Assembly (NCBI RefSeq): GCF_001982635.1
Contig: NZ_MKFI01000001.1
Coordinates: 844,782 to 908,781 of the forward strand
Length of the DNA stretch: 64,000 nt
From: Bradyrhizobium mercantei
Lineage (GTDB): Bacteria; Pseudomonadota; Alphaproteobacteria; Rhizobiales; Xanthobacteraceae
Direction of reading: 5' to 3'
Part shown: in pieces, positions 26,098-34,073 of the stretch
Position numbering within the stretch: position 1 is the first letter of the stretch
How the letters are laid out: every line of letters begins with the position of its first letter
Position numbers and translations under genes: made by a program
Notes under the pieces: model-generated
The model's input: the letters and a program-made list of their open reading frames with translations, nothing else
Told to the model about the DNA's origin: nothing
Database searches by the model: none

Positions 26098-26544
26098 ATG
26101 CTGAACGACATTTACAACAAGCGGATCATCGAGTTGGCCGGCAATATTCCGCGCCTCGGACGGCTCGCCGAGCCGGACGCCAGCGCCACCGCCCACTCCA
26201 AATTGTGCGGTTCGACCGTCAAGGTCGACCTCAAGATGGACGGCCCCGTGGTGACGGACTTCGCCCATGACGTGAAGGCCTGCGCGCTCGGCCAGGCATC
26301 CTCCTCCATCATGGCAAGCCACGTGGTGGGCTCGACCGCGGGCGAGCTGCGCGAATTGCGCGAGACCGTCCGCAAGATGCTGAAGGAAAACGGCCAGCCC
26401 CCGCGGGGCGGCAAGTGGGCCGACATCGCGCTGCTCGAGCCGGTGCGCGACTACAAGGCGCGCCACGCCTCGACGCTTCTGACCTTCGATGCCGTGGTCG
26501 ATGCGATCGGCCAGATCGAGGCCAAGGCAAAGCAGCCGGCCTAA
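26098..26544 (+). CDS. IscU/NifU-N-like iron-sulfur scaffold protein
   Basis: The product is 148 aa. The fold and motifs of the IscU/SufU family are present (MLNDIYNKRIIELAGN; SKLCGSTVKVDL with Cys37; VKACALGQASSSIMASHVVG with Cys62). The third conserved Cys of canonical scaffolds, normally in an R-x-x-C context near residue 125, is replaced by ARHASTLL. The gap of 239 bp to the divergent folE holds a GGCGGATC/GATCCGCC inverted repeat (25921-25939). Scaffold activity would therefore be atypical. Confidence 0.85.
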   Translation: MLNDIYNKRIIELAGNIPRLGRLAEPDASATAHSKLCGSTVKVDLKMDGPVVTDFAHDVKACALGQASSSIMASHVVGSTAGELRELRETVRKMLKENGQPPRGGKWADIALLEPVRDYKARHASTLLTFDAVVDAIGQIEAKAKQPA

Positions 26545-26565
26545 GACTTCCTGCCGGCGTCAGCG

Positions 26566-27483
26566 TTACTGAGACGGCTGGACCGGCGCCGGCGCGGCGG
26601 TCCCGCCGGTCGGCACCACAGCCTCGGCGGTCTTGGTCGCCTTCGCGGCCTGCGGCTGCGCCTCACCCTCCATCACGCTGCTCGCGAAGCGATCGCCGAT
26701 CTTCGGCTTCGCCTCGGCAACGGGAATTGCATTGTCCTGCCGCGGCAGCACGTCGGCGACCGCATCCGTGGTGACGAGATTGGTCAGCCGCAATTCGGCC
26801 GCCGACAATTCATGCAGGTCTTCCCACGGCGGCACGCTGAGTGCGAGCGACAGCAGCTCACCCGCGCCCCCCATGTCGAACGTATACTTTGCAAGGCGCC
26901 CGATATCGCGCTCGACGATCATCAGGTCCTGCGCGGTGTAGCTCGCGGCCTTGGCGTCGTCGGCGCGATCACCCATCCAGATCTGGTGCACGCGGACATG
27001 AGCGGCCGGTGGAACGTAGCGCGTCTTGCCCGACAACAGCAGGAACACGCACATCGACTCGCAATAGGCATCCGGCAGCACGCTCGCGCGGTCGCCCTGC
27101 GCCGCCTGATTGGCGACGCTGGTGCCGACGGTGGTCAGCGCGCCGAGGCCGCGGAAGCGGCGGCCGAGCGCGATCGCGTCGTTGACCGAGCCGCCGCTGG
27201 AGTCGAGCACGATGGTGGCGCCGTTGAGCTGGCGGCTGCGCGCGAATTCATCGAATTCCCTGGGGCTGTCCGCGGTGATAATCCCGACAGCCGAAACCCA
27301 GCCCCGGCAATTCGGCTGGCAGGCGACCCAGCTGAACTTCATCGGCAGCTTGCGCTCTTCGAGGGTCGAGCTGACCTTCGCGGAACCACCCGCCATCGTG
27401 ACGGTGCCGGAAACTGCGAAGCACAGCGCAACTGCGCCGATAAGCGCCCAGCTACGCGATGGAAGCGACCTGACGAGCCTCAA
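26566..27483 (-). CDS. secreted ClpP-fold protein (copy 1)
   Basis: The product is 305 aa from a TTG start at 27483, which has a strong GAAGGA site; an upstream GTG at 27549 is possible. Residues 10-32 form a signal peptide or anchor. The domain matches the ClpP/crotonase fold: DSSGGSV (94-100), then AYCESMCVFLLLSG with candidate nucleophile Ser143 between Cys141 and Cys145, and His166 (VRVHQ). A CxxxC pair (55-59) begins the domain. The last 60 residues are Ala/Lys/Pro-rich. A related gene lies at 29636-30952. Periplasmic protease activity is plausible but unproven. Confidence 0.75.
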   Translation of the reverse strand: MRLVRSLPSRSWALIGAVALCFAVSGTVTMAGGSAKVSSTLEERKLPMKFSWVACQPNCRGWVSAVGIITADSPREFDEFARSRQLNGATIVLDSSGGSVNDAIALGRRFRGLGALTTVGTSVANQAAQGDRASVLPDAYCESMCVFLLLSGKTRYVPPAAHVRVHQIWMGDRADDAKAASYTAQDLMIVERDIGRLAKYTFDMGGAGELLSLALSVPPWEDLHELSAAELRLTNLVTTDAVADVLPRQDNAIPVAEAKPKIGDRFASSVMEGEAQPQAAKATKTAEAVVPTGGTAAPAPVQPSQ

Positions 27484-27723
27484 TTTGGTTCCTTCCCCCA
27501 AGCCCTTGGTGATGCGAGCGGTGGCAATGGCCCCATGGCAATGCGCCACGATTCTGTCATCGGCGCGTTATGGGAACGGTAGCCTTGCTTACCTGGATCG
27601 TCCATAGGACCCTTGTTGCAGCGCCACCTGCGCTGTGCGTTAAATGCGAACTGTGGCGTAAATATCTGCAACAGAACAGTTCCTTGGCTTGGAACCCCCG
27701 CAAGACTACGTACATACTTGCGT

Positions 27724-28077
27724 ATGCCGTCGACAGACCATTCAACACCACATCATCCACGATGCATGGAGTGTGCCATCACCGCGCGCCGCCTGCCGCG
27801 CAATTTCGGCCGCGCCCTGATCTGGATCTACCGGCACACGCTGTCGCCGCTGGTCGGCTACAACTGCCGGCATTTGCCGACCTGCTCGGTCTATGGCGAT
27901 GAGGCGATCGAGCGCTTCGGACTATGGGCCGGCGGGTGGATGACGCTGGCGCGGCTGCTGCGCTGCCAGCCCTGGGGCACCTCCGGAATCGACAACGTGC
28001 CATCGGTCAAGCCGCCGGGCGCGCACTGGTACCTGCCCTGGCGCTTCGGCCGCTGGCGCGGCGTCAACGACGCCTGA
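27724..28077 (+). CDS. yidD: membrane protein insertion efficiency factor YidD
   Basis: The product is 117 aa. The core (RALIWIYRHTLSPLVGYNCRHLPTCSVYGDEAI) is the YidD/DUF37 signature: a short amphipathic protein thought to help YidC insert membrane proteins. The start is uncertain between ATG 27724 and ATG 27766; neither has a clear ribosome-binding site. It is not next to rnpA/yidC here, which is normal in this group. Confidence 0.88.
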   Translation: MPSTDHSTPHHPRCMECAITARRLPRNFGRALIWIYRHTLSPLVGYNCRHLPTCSVYGDEAIERFGLWAGGWMTLARLLRCQPWGTSGIDNVPSVKPPGAHWYLPWRFGRWRGVNDA

Positions 28078-28191
28078 TCAATCGCTGCGGCATCGCCAAG
28101 CGCCACGCGCATTGCTGTCCCGGCGGAACTGTGGCGATAGTTGGCGCATTGTTTCATCGCCCCCGTCAGGTTCCTTGGGGAGGAAACAACA

Positions 28192-28359
28192 ATGCGCTGG
28201 AAAATCAGCCACAACGGTCACGATCCCCGGCAGATCGATTTGCTGGCGGTGCTCGCCCTGCTCGTCGTGATCATCGCCGCCTACGGCTACTTCACCCACA
28301 ACTCGACCAAGCCCAGCACGACGGCATTCATCGTACCGAGCCAGAGCGTGAAGTGGTGA
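28192..28359 (+). CDS. 55-aa single-helix membrane protein
   Basis: GGGGAGGAAACAACA precedes the ATG, a strong ribosome-binding site. The product has a charged N-terminus (MRWKISHNGHDPRQID), one transmembrane helix (residues 15-34) and a polar C-terminal tail ending VPSQSVKW. It is not recognised as a named family. It is convergent with the MFS gene at 28369. Confidence 0.6.
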   Translation: MRWKISHNGHDPRQIDLLAVLALLVVIIAAYGYFTHNSTKPSTTAFIVPSQSVKW

Positions 28360-28368
28360 CGCGCAAGC

Positions 28369-29529
28369 TCACTCGGCTGCGGCAGTCCGCACCGGGCGCG
28401 GGCGGGTGATGATCACGACCGCAAGCGCCGCCGCGACGAAGGCCGCCGCCACGTATCCCGCGCTCAGCAACCATTCGCGCGCAAACAGCAATCCGCCGAT
28501 CGCGGAGCCGATGGCCTGGCCGATATAGAGCACCGAGGTGTTGAGCGAGACCGACGCCGACGCCAGCGCCGGCGCTGCACCGACCAGGCGCACCTGCTGC
28601 ATCGAATTGGTCGACGCAAAGCCGAGCCCCCACACCGCGACCGAGGCGGCCATCAATGCATAGGCTCCGGCGCTCAGTGCCCAGCCGGCCACGCCGGCGA
28701 ACAGCAGCACGGTGAACACCACCGACGTCTTCCATGCGCCCCAGGCATCCACGATGCGCGTTGCGATCGCGATGCCGACGAACCCGAAGATGCCGTAGAG
28801 CGCGAACACGATGCCGATGGCGTCGGCATTGGCACCGGTCAACTTGCCGAGCAGCGGGCCCATGAAGGTGAACACCACGAACTGGCCGGACATCTGCAAT
28901 GTCGTGATCGACAGCAGCAGCACGACGGTCGGATTGCGGCCGAGATCGGCCCAGGTCCGGAGGTCAACCGGTGCGCCATGCAATCCAGCCGGCAACCGCC
29001 ACCACAGCAGCACCGAGCTCACCAGCCCGGTCAGCGCGATCCCGCCATAGGTCGCGCGAAAGCCGTAGCGGCTCGCGATGAAGTTGATCAATGGCAGCCC
29101 GATCGCAGCCGCAAGCGACCAGCCGAGGAAGATATAGGCGATCGTGCTGCCGCGCTTCTCCACCGGCACGATCAGCGCCGCGGTGCCGGCTGCCTGCGGG
29201 GTGTAGAGCACGCCGACCGCGAGCATCACCAGGCGGACGATCAGGAGACTGTTGTAATCAGGTGCAAAGGCGGATGCCGCATTGGTCAGCGTCAGCACCA
29301 GAAGCGTCGCCGTCAGCAACGCGCGGCGTTCGAACCGGCTGGTGAGCCACGCCGTCACCGGCGAGCCCACGCACAGCACGATGGCGCCGAAGGTGATCAG
29401 GAGACCCGCGGCGTGGATCGTGACGCCGAGCCCGTTGGACAGCTCCGCCAGCATGCCTGCCGGTGCCAGCACCGAGCAGCCGGTGACGATATTGCCGAGC
29501 ATCAATGCGGTGGGAGCGAAGCGTTTCAC
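28369..29529 (-). CDS. MFS transporter, DHA1 drug-efflux-like
   Basis: The product is 386 aa with twelve predicted membrane helices. It resembles bacterial DHA1 drug/arabinose efflux permeases, with a GSPVTAWLTSRFERRALL loop after helix 2 and a VKKRGST-like loop after helix 4. The start codon is GTG at 29529. Substrate is not predictable. Confidence 0.85.
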   Translation of the reverse strand: MKRFAPTALMLGNIVTGCSVLAPAGMLAELSNGLGVTIHAAGLLITFGAIVLCVGSPVTAWLTSRFERRALLTATLLVLTLTNAASAFAPDYNSLLIVRLVMLAVGVLYTPQAAGTAALIVPVEKRGSTIAYIFLGWSLAAAIGLPLINFIASRYGFRATYGGIALTGLVSSVLLWWRLPAGLHGAPVDLRTWADLGRNPTVVLLLSITTLQMSGQFVVFTFMGPLLGKLTGANADAIGIVFALYGIFGFVGIAIATRIVDAWGAWKTSVVFTVLLFAGVAGWALSAGAYALMAASVAVWGLGFASTNSMQQVRLVGAAPALASASVSLNTSVLYIGQAIGSAIGGLLFAREWLLSAGYVAAAFVAAALAVVIITRPRPVRTAAAE

Positions 29530-29635
29530 GCAGCGTTGTTAGCAGACCCCGAACTCAATGCAACTGCATCTAAATGCATAGCACATGATCGGATGGCACG
29601 TGATCGGATGGCGCCACTTGCACGCAACCTCGCGC

Positions 29636-30952
29636 TCACGGCGACGGCGAAGCCGCCGGTGCCGCGTTGACGCTCGGCGATGCCGCCGCCGGCCACGGGC
29701 CCGCAGCTTTCGGAGCAGATGTCGCCGCCGGGCACGACGCCAGCAGTTGCGCCCAGCCCTGCTTGAGCCCGGTGGTGCCGATATCGAATGTCACCGAGCC
29801 GGGCTTGGGGGCGTCGGATTTGTTCTCGGACTTGTTCTCGGATTTGGCTTCAGGCTTGCCGTCGGGCGACGGCGTGCTTTCGCCGACCTGCAGATGCGGG
29901 GCAGCCAGCATCGCCTTGACGACGTCCGACGTCACCGGATCGCTCCAGACCTCGTACCTGCCGAACCGCGCGGGCAACCTGCCGAACGCGATCGCCTTGG
30001 TGGCGCCGGCCATCATCACGACCGTGCTCTTGCCGGCGGCGCCCTCGTCGAACTCACGCACGAACATCAGCCGCCCGCGATCCTTGTTCTCGCAGAACAG
30101 GCGCCACTCCATCATCCGGAACGAACTGCCGTCGCCCTTTTTCTGCTGCACGATCTTGCGGAGATAGGGCCGCGTTTCCTTCTCCACCGCCCACTGCGTT
30201 TCCGGCAACGGCCGCGTATCGATGCCAAATCGATAGAGCTCCGGCCGCGTCAGCACGTGCAGGCTCTCGAACTTCACCGAGCGGATGAGGTCGCTGAGTT
30301 CATGGCTGATTCCCATCGCCGCGAGGAACAGGTTGCGGTCGCGATCGGCACTCACCATCTCGCGCCGCCGGAAGTCCGCGATGACCTGCGCCGGCGGATG
30401 CCCGTGGACCACGAACATCAGCTTGGAGTTATGAACCCCGACCACCGAATCGGGCGCGACTTCACGGTCGGTCGCGCCCAGGAACAGATAGGCGCAGGCC
30501 GAAACGCACATCGCATTGCGCGTGGTGAGCTCGGCCTCGAGCTCCCCCTTCGCCGCCTTGATCTTCAGGCAGGCCGCGTCGACCTGCGTGCCAGCGGAAC
30601 AGGCCGGCACGTTGGTGCGGCCGATCCGGGCAATCGCCTTGTGTGCCCGCAGAAACCGCGCGATCGCATAGGACTGCTCGACATTTCCACCGGGCGAATG
30701 CAGGTAGATCGGAATCTGCTTGTCCCTGAGGGGAAACAGGAAGGTGCGGATCCGCTGCGCGGCTTCGCGATCGATCTCGCCTTCGATCGCGATCCAGCGA
30801 TCGCAACCGGCGCCGCAGGCATTGGCCGGACCCTTGGCGAGATAGATGGTCAGCTTTTTCGCAAACCCGGCCTTCTCGACCGGTGTGTCTTCCGCCCGCA
30901 ACACGCCCGGGACCAGAAGCAACGCCGCGAAAAACAGGAGACGGGAAAACAT
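29636..30952 (-). CDS. secreted ClpP-fold protein (copy 2)
   Basis: The product is 438 aa. The signal peptide (residues 1-20, MFSRLLFFAALLLVPGVLRA) starts at an ATG with AAGG just upstream. The ClpP-like core has CxxxC (46-50), HSPGGNV (85-91), AMCVSACAYLFLG with Ser151 between Cys149 and Cys153, and His174 (GVHNS). The spacing of these elements matches the gene at 26566-27483, so the two are distant paralogues. The C-terminal 80 residues are low-complexity Lys/Ser/Pro/Ala. Function is unknown. Confidence 0.75.
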   Translation of the reverse strand: MFSRLLFFAALLLVPGVLRAEDTPVEKAGFAKKLTIYLAKGPANACGAGCDRWIAIEGEIDREAAQRIRTFLFPLRDKQIPIYLHSPGGNVEQSYAIARFLRAHKAIARIGRTNVPACSAGTQVDAACLKIKAAKGELEAELTTRNAMCVSACAYLFLGATDREVAPDSVVGVHNSKLMFVVHGHPPAQVIADFRRREMVSADRDRNLFLAAMGISHELSDLIRSVKFESLHVLTRPELYRFGIDTRPLPETQWAVEKETRPYLRKIVQQKKGDGSSFRMMEWRLFCENKDRGRLMFVREFDEGAAGKSTVVMMAGATKAIAFGRLPARFGRYEVWSDPVTSDVVKAMLAAPHLQVGESTPSPDGKPEAKSENKSENKSDAPKPGSVTFDIGTTGLKQGWAQLLASCPAATSAPKAAGPWPAAASPSVNAAPAASPSP

Positions 30953-31179
30953 GAACCTTGCGGATCGCGCGATGGCGGAAAATGGAGGCCGGACGTTAGA
31001 CGATGATCGGCAGCGTCGCAACGCTCGGCGGCGTCGGACGCAGGCGGGGCTCCGCCGAATCCGCGCGGCCGGAGGCCCATTTTCTTGATATTGCCGGATT
31101 GCAGGCGTCAAATCCCCTGCTATACCGCTGCTTTCCGCTTACCTGCGCTCGTTCGCAGGAGTGAGCTACAGGAGACATC

Positions 31180-33228
31180 ATGGCCGATACGCCGCCCAAA
31201 TCCGAATCCGGATTCCAATACAGCCTGTCCAACCTCAAACCCGCAGAACCCGTGAACAAGATCGCCCTCACCTTCCCTGATGGAGCGAGGCGCGATTTCC
31301 CGAAAGGGACCACCGGCCTCGACATCGCCAAGGGCATTTCGCCCTCGCTTGCCAAACGTACCGTTGCGATGGCGCTCGACGGCACGCTCGCCGACCTCAA
31401 CGATCCGATCGAGACCGACGCCAAGATCGAGCTGATCGGCCGCGACGACCCGCGCGCGCTGGAACTGATCCGGCACGATGCCGCGCATGTGCTGGCCGAA
31501 GCCGTGCAGTCGCTGTGGCCGGGCACCCAGGTCACGATCGGCCCGGTGATCGAGAACGGCTTCTACTACGACTTCTTCCGCAACGAGCCGTTCACCCCGG
31601 AAGATTTTGCCGCGATCGAGAAGCGGATGCGCGAGATCATCGCGCGCGACAAGCCCTTCACGAAAGAGGTTTGGGATCGCGAAAAGACCAAGCAGGTGTT
31701 CCGCGACAAGGGCGAGGCGTTCAAGGTCGAGCTGGTCGACGCCATTCCCGGCAACGAGCCGATCAAGATCTACTTCCAGGGCGACTGGTTCGATCTGTGC
31801 CGCGGTCCGCACATGACCTCGACCGGCAAGGTCGGCAACGCCTTCAAGCTGATGAAGGTGGCGGGCGCCTATTGGCGCGGCGATTCCAACAATCCAATGC
31901 TGACCCGCATCTACGGCACGGCATTCGCCAAGCAGGAAGATCTCGACGCTTACCTCAAGCAGATCGAGGAAGCCGAGAAGCGCGACCACCGCAAGCTCGG
32001 CCGCGAGCTCGACCTGTTCCACTTCCAGGAGGAAGGCCCGGGCGTGGTGTTCTGGCACCCCAAGGGCTGGACCATCTTCCAGCAGCTGATCGCCTATATG
32101 CGGCGCCGGCTGCTCGGCGACTACAACGAGGTCAACGCCCCCCAGATCCTCGACAAGGTGCTGTGGGAGACCTCGGGCCACTGGGACTGGTACCGCGAGA
32201 ACATGTTCGCGGCGCAGTCTGCCGGCGACGAGGCCGAGGACAAGCGCTGGTTCGCGCTGAAGCCGATGAACTGCCCGGGCCATGTGCAGATCTTCAAGCA
32301 CGGGCTGAAGAGCTACCGCGACCTGCCGCTGCGGCTCGCCGAGTTCGGCGTCGTGCATCGCTACGAGCCATCGGGCGCGATGCACGGCCTGATGCGCGTG
32401 CGCGGCTTCACCCAGGACGATGCCCACGTGTTCTGCACCGAGCAGCAGCTCGCCGAGGAGTGTCTCAAGATCAACGATTTGATCCTGTCGACCTACGCCG
32501 ATTTCGGCTTCGACGGCGAACTCACGGTCAAGCTCTCGACGCGACCGGAGAAGCGGGTCGGCACCGACGAGATGTGGGATCACGCCGAGCGCGTGATGGC
32601 GACCGTGCTGTCGGAGATCAAGGCCAAGGGCAGCAACCGGATCCGCACCGAGATCAATCCGGGCGAAGGCGCGTTCTACGGGCCGAAGTTCGAATACGTG
32701 CTGCGCGACGCCATCGGCCGCGACTGGCAGTGCGGCACGACCCAGGTCGACTTCAACCTGCCGGAGCGGTTCGGCGCGTTCTACATCGATCACGACGGCT
32801 CGAAGAAGGCGCCGGTGATGGTCCATCGCGCCATCTGCGGCTCGATGGAGCGCTTCATCGGCATCCTGATCGAGCACTATGCCGGCAACTTCCCGCTCTG
32901 GCTGGCGCCGACGCAGCTCGTGGTCACGACCATCACCTCCGAGGGCGACGAATACGCCAAGGTGGTGGCGGCGGCGGCGCGCCGCGCGGGCTTGCGCGTC
33001 GAGATCGACCTGCGCAACGAGAAGATCAACTACAAGGTCCGCGAGCATTCGCTGGCCAAGATCCCGGCGCTGCTCGTCGTCGGCAAGAAGGAAGCCGAGA
33101 CCCATTCGGTTTCGGTCCGCCGCCTCGGCAGCGAACGCCAGACCGTGATGCCGACCGATGAGGCGATCGCCGCATTGGTGGATGAGGCGACGCCGCCGGA
33201 CGTGAAACGGGCGCGATCCGTCGCCTGA
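31180..33228 (+). CDS. thrS: threonine--tRNA ligase
   Basis: The product is 682 aa, with an N-terminal TGS domain, SAD editing domain, class-II catalytic core ([32 protein letters not shown]) and C-terminal anticodon-binding domain ([19 protein letters not shown]). AGGAG lies before the ATG at 31180, which settles the start although an internal GTG before [10 protein letters not shown] would give a more standard N-terminus. Essential housekeeping enzyme. Confidence 0.98.
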   Translation: MADTPPKSESGFQYSLSNLKPAEPVNKIALTFPDGARRDFPKGTTGLDIAKGISPSLAKRTVAMALDGTLADLNDPIETDAKIELIGRDDPRALELIRHDAAHVLAEAVQSLWPGTQVTIGPVIENGFYYDFFRNEPFTPEDFAAIEKRMREIIARDKPFTKEVWDREKTKQVFRDKGEAFKVELVDAIPGNEPIKIYFQGDWFDLCRGPHMTSTGKVGNAFKLMKVAGAYWRGDSNNPMLTRIYGTAFAKQEDLDAYLKQIEEAEKRDHRKLGRELDLFHFQEEGPGVVFWHPKGWTIFQQLIAYMRRRLLGDYNEVNAPQILDKVLWETSGHWDWYRENMFAAQSAGDEAEDKRWFALKPMNCPGHVQIFKHGLKSYRDLPLRLAEFGVVHRYEPSGAMHGLMRVRGFTQDDAHVFCTEQQLAEECLKINDLILSTYADFGFDGELTVKLSTRPEKRVGTDEMWDHAERVMATVLSEIKAKGSNRIRTEINPGEGAFYGPKFEYVLRDAIGRDWQCGTTQVDFNLPERFGAFYIDHDGSKKAPVMVHRAICGSMERFIGILIEHYAGNFPLWLAPTQLVVTTITSEGDEYAKVVAAAARRAGLRVEIDLRNEKINYKVREHSLAKIPALLVVGKKEAETHSVSVRRLGSERQTVMPTDEAIAALVDEATPPDVKRARSVA

Positions 33229-33267
33229 TCTTCACAATCGGTCTAAACTGGCTTTCGCAGGACTGGT

Positions 33268-33290
33268 CGTGCCCCCATCTTGGGGGCACG
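33268..33290. other. 9-bp perfect hairpin between thrS and the nitroreductase gene
   Basis: CGTGCCCCC pairs with GGGGGCACG around an ATCTT loop. It lies 40 bp after the thrS stop. There is no T tract, so it could be a Rho-linked or processing element, or part of the 5' leader of the next gene (start 33313). It also argues against an upstream TTG start at 33280, which would lie inside the stem. Confidence 0.5.
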
Positions 33291-33312
33291 ACTCCCCTTG
33301 AAGGACATTTCC

Positions 33313-33876
33313 GTGCCCGACGCCATTGAACTCCTGAAGACACGCCGCTCGATGAAACCGCGCGAGATGACCGGCCCGGGTCCGTCCGCGGCCGAGCTCG
33401 AGACTATCCTGACGATCGGCGCGCGCGTGCCCGATCACGGAAAGCTGGCGCCGTGGCGCTTCATCGTGTTCGAGGGCGATGCCAGGGCACGCGCCGGAGA
33501 CGTGATCGCCAAAGTCTTCGCCCGCAAGAACCCCGGTGCGCCGGCCACCGACATCGAGGTCGAGAAGAAGCGCCTGACCGATGCGCCGCTGGTGATCGGC
33601 GTGGTCTCCTTCACCAAGCCGCATCCGAAGGTGCCGCCATGGGAGCAGGAATTGTCGGCCGGCGCGAGCGCGATGAACATCGTCACCGCCGCGACCGCGC
33701 TCGGCTACGGTGCCTGCTGGCTGACCGGCTGGTTCGTGTTCGATCGCGACGTGCTCGACGGTCTCGGCCTGAAGCCGGACGAGAAGCTCGCCGGCCTGAT
33801 CCATATCGGCCGGCCGACCAAGCCGAGCGAGGACCGCCCGCGCCCGGCGCTGTCGGATATCGTGACGCGGTTCTGA
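33313..33876 (+). CDS. nitroreductase family protein
   Basis: The product is 187 aa from a GTG start with AAGGA seven bases upstream. Motifs of FMN-dependent nitroreductases are present: LLKTRRSMKPREM (FMN phosphate contact), RVPDHGKLAPWRFIVF, and GASAMNIVTAATALGYGACWLTG. The short size fits the YdjA-like group. The natural substrate is unknown. Confidence 0.9.
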   Translation: MPDAIELLKTRRSMKPREMTGPGPSAAELETILTIGARVPDHGKLAPWRFIVFEGDARARAGDVIAKVFARKNPGAPATDIEVEKKRLTDAPLVIGVVSFTKPHPKVPPWEQELSAGASAMNIVTAATALGYGACWLTGWFVFDRDVLDGLGLKPDEKLAGLIHIGRPTKPSEDRPRPALSDIVTRF

Positions 33877-33890
33877 ACGAGGAGCTTTTG

Positions 33891-33958
33891 TAGCCCGCAT
33901 GAGCGTAGCGATATGCGGGACCGACGCCCCGGGTGTCGCTTTGCTCACCCGGGCTACG
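33891..33958. repeat. palindromic repeat, family A (TAGCCCGCATGAGCG...CCGGGCTA)
   Basis: TAGCCCGCATGAGCGTAGCG is matched by an inverted copy ending in TGCTCACCCGGGCTA, giving a hairpin of about 68 nt. Related copies occur at 43468, 44811, 51321, 53265 and 54380. It sits just after the nitroreductase stop. Confidence 0.8.
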
Positions 33959-33980
33959 AAAGCCGTCATCATGCCAGGCT

Positions 33981-34063
33981 GTCATTGCCGGGCTTGCCCC
34001 GGCAATCCATCTCCCGAAAGACTCGTCTGAATGATGGATGGCCGGGTCAAGCCCGGCCATGAC
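33981..34063. repeat. palindromic repeat, family D (GTCATTGCCGGG...CCCGGCCATGAC)
   Basis: The outer arms GTCATTGCCGGGCTTG and CAAGCCCGGCCATGAC are inverted copies, with nested ATCCATC/GATGGAT arms. Another member with the same GTCAT...ATGAC ends is at 49406-49513. This type is common between genes in Bradyrhizobium. Confidence 0.75.
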
Positions 34064-34073
34064 GAGTTGAGAC

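Noticed and set aside
30953..31111. N-terminal extension of the second ClpP-fold protein
   Set aside because: The extension is Arg-rich and would bury the signal peptide that begins at 30952.
31120..33105. 661-codon open frame on the minus strand
   Set aside because: Antisense shadow of thrS with no domain-like composition.
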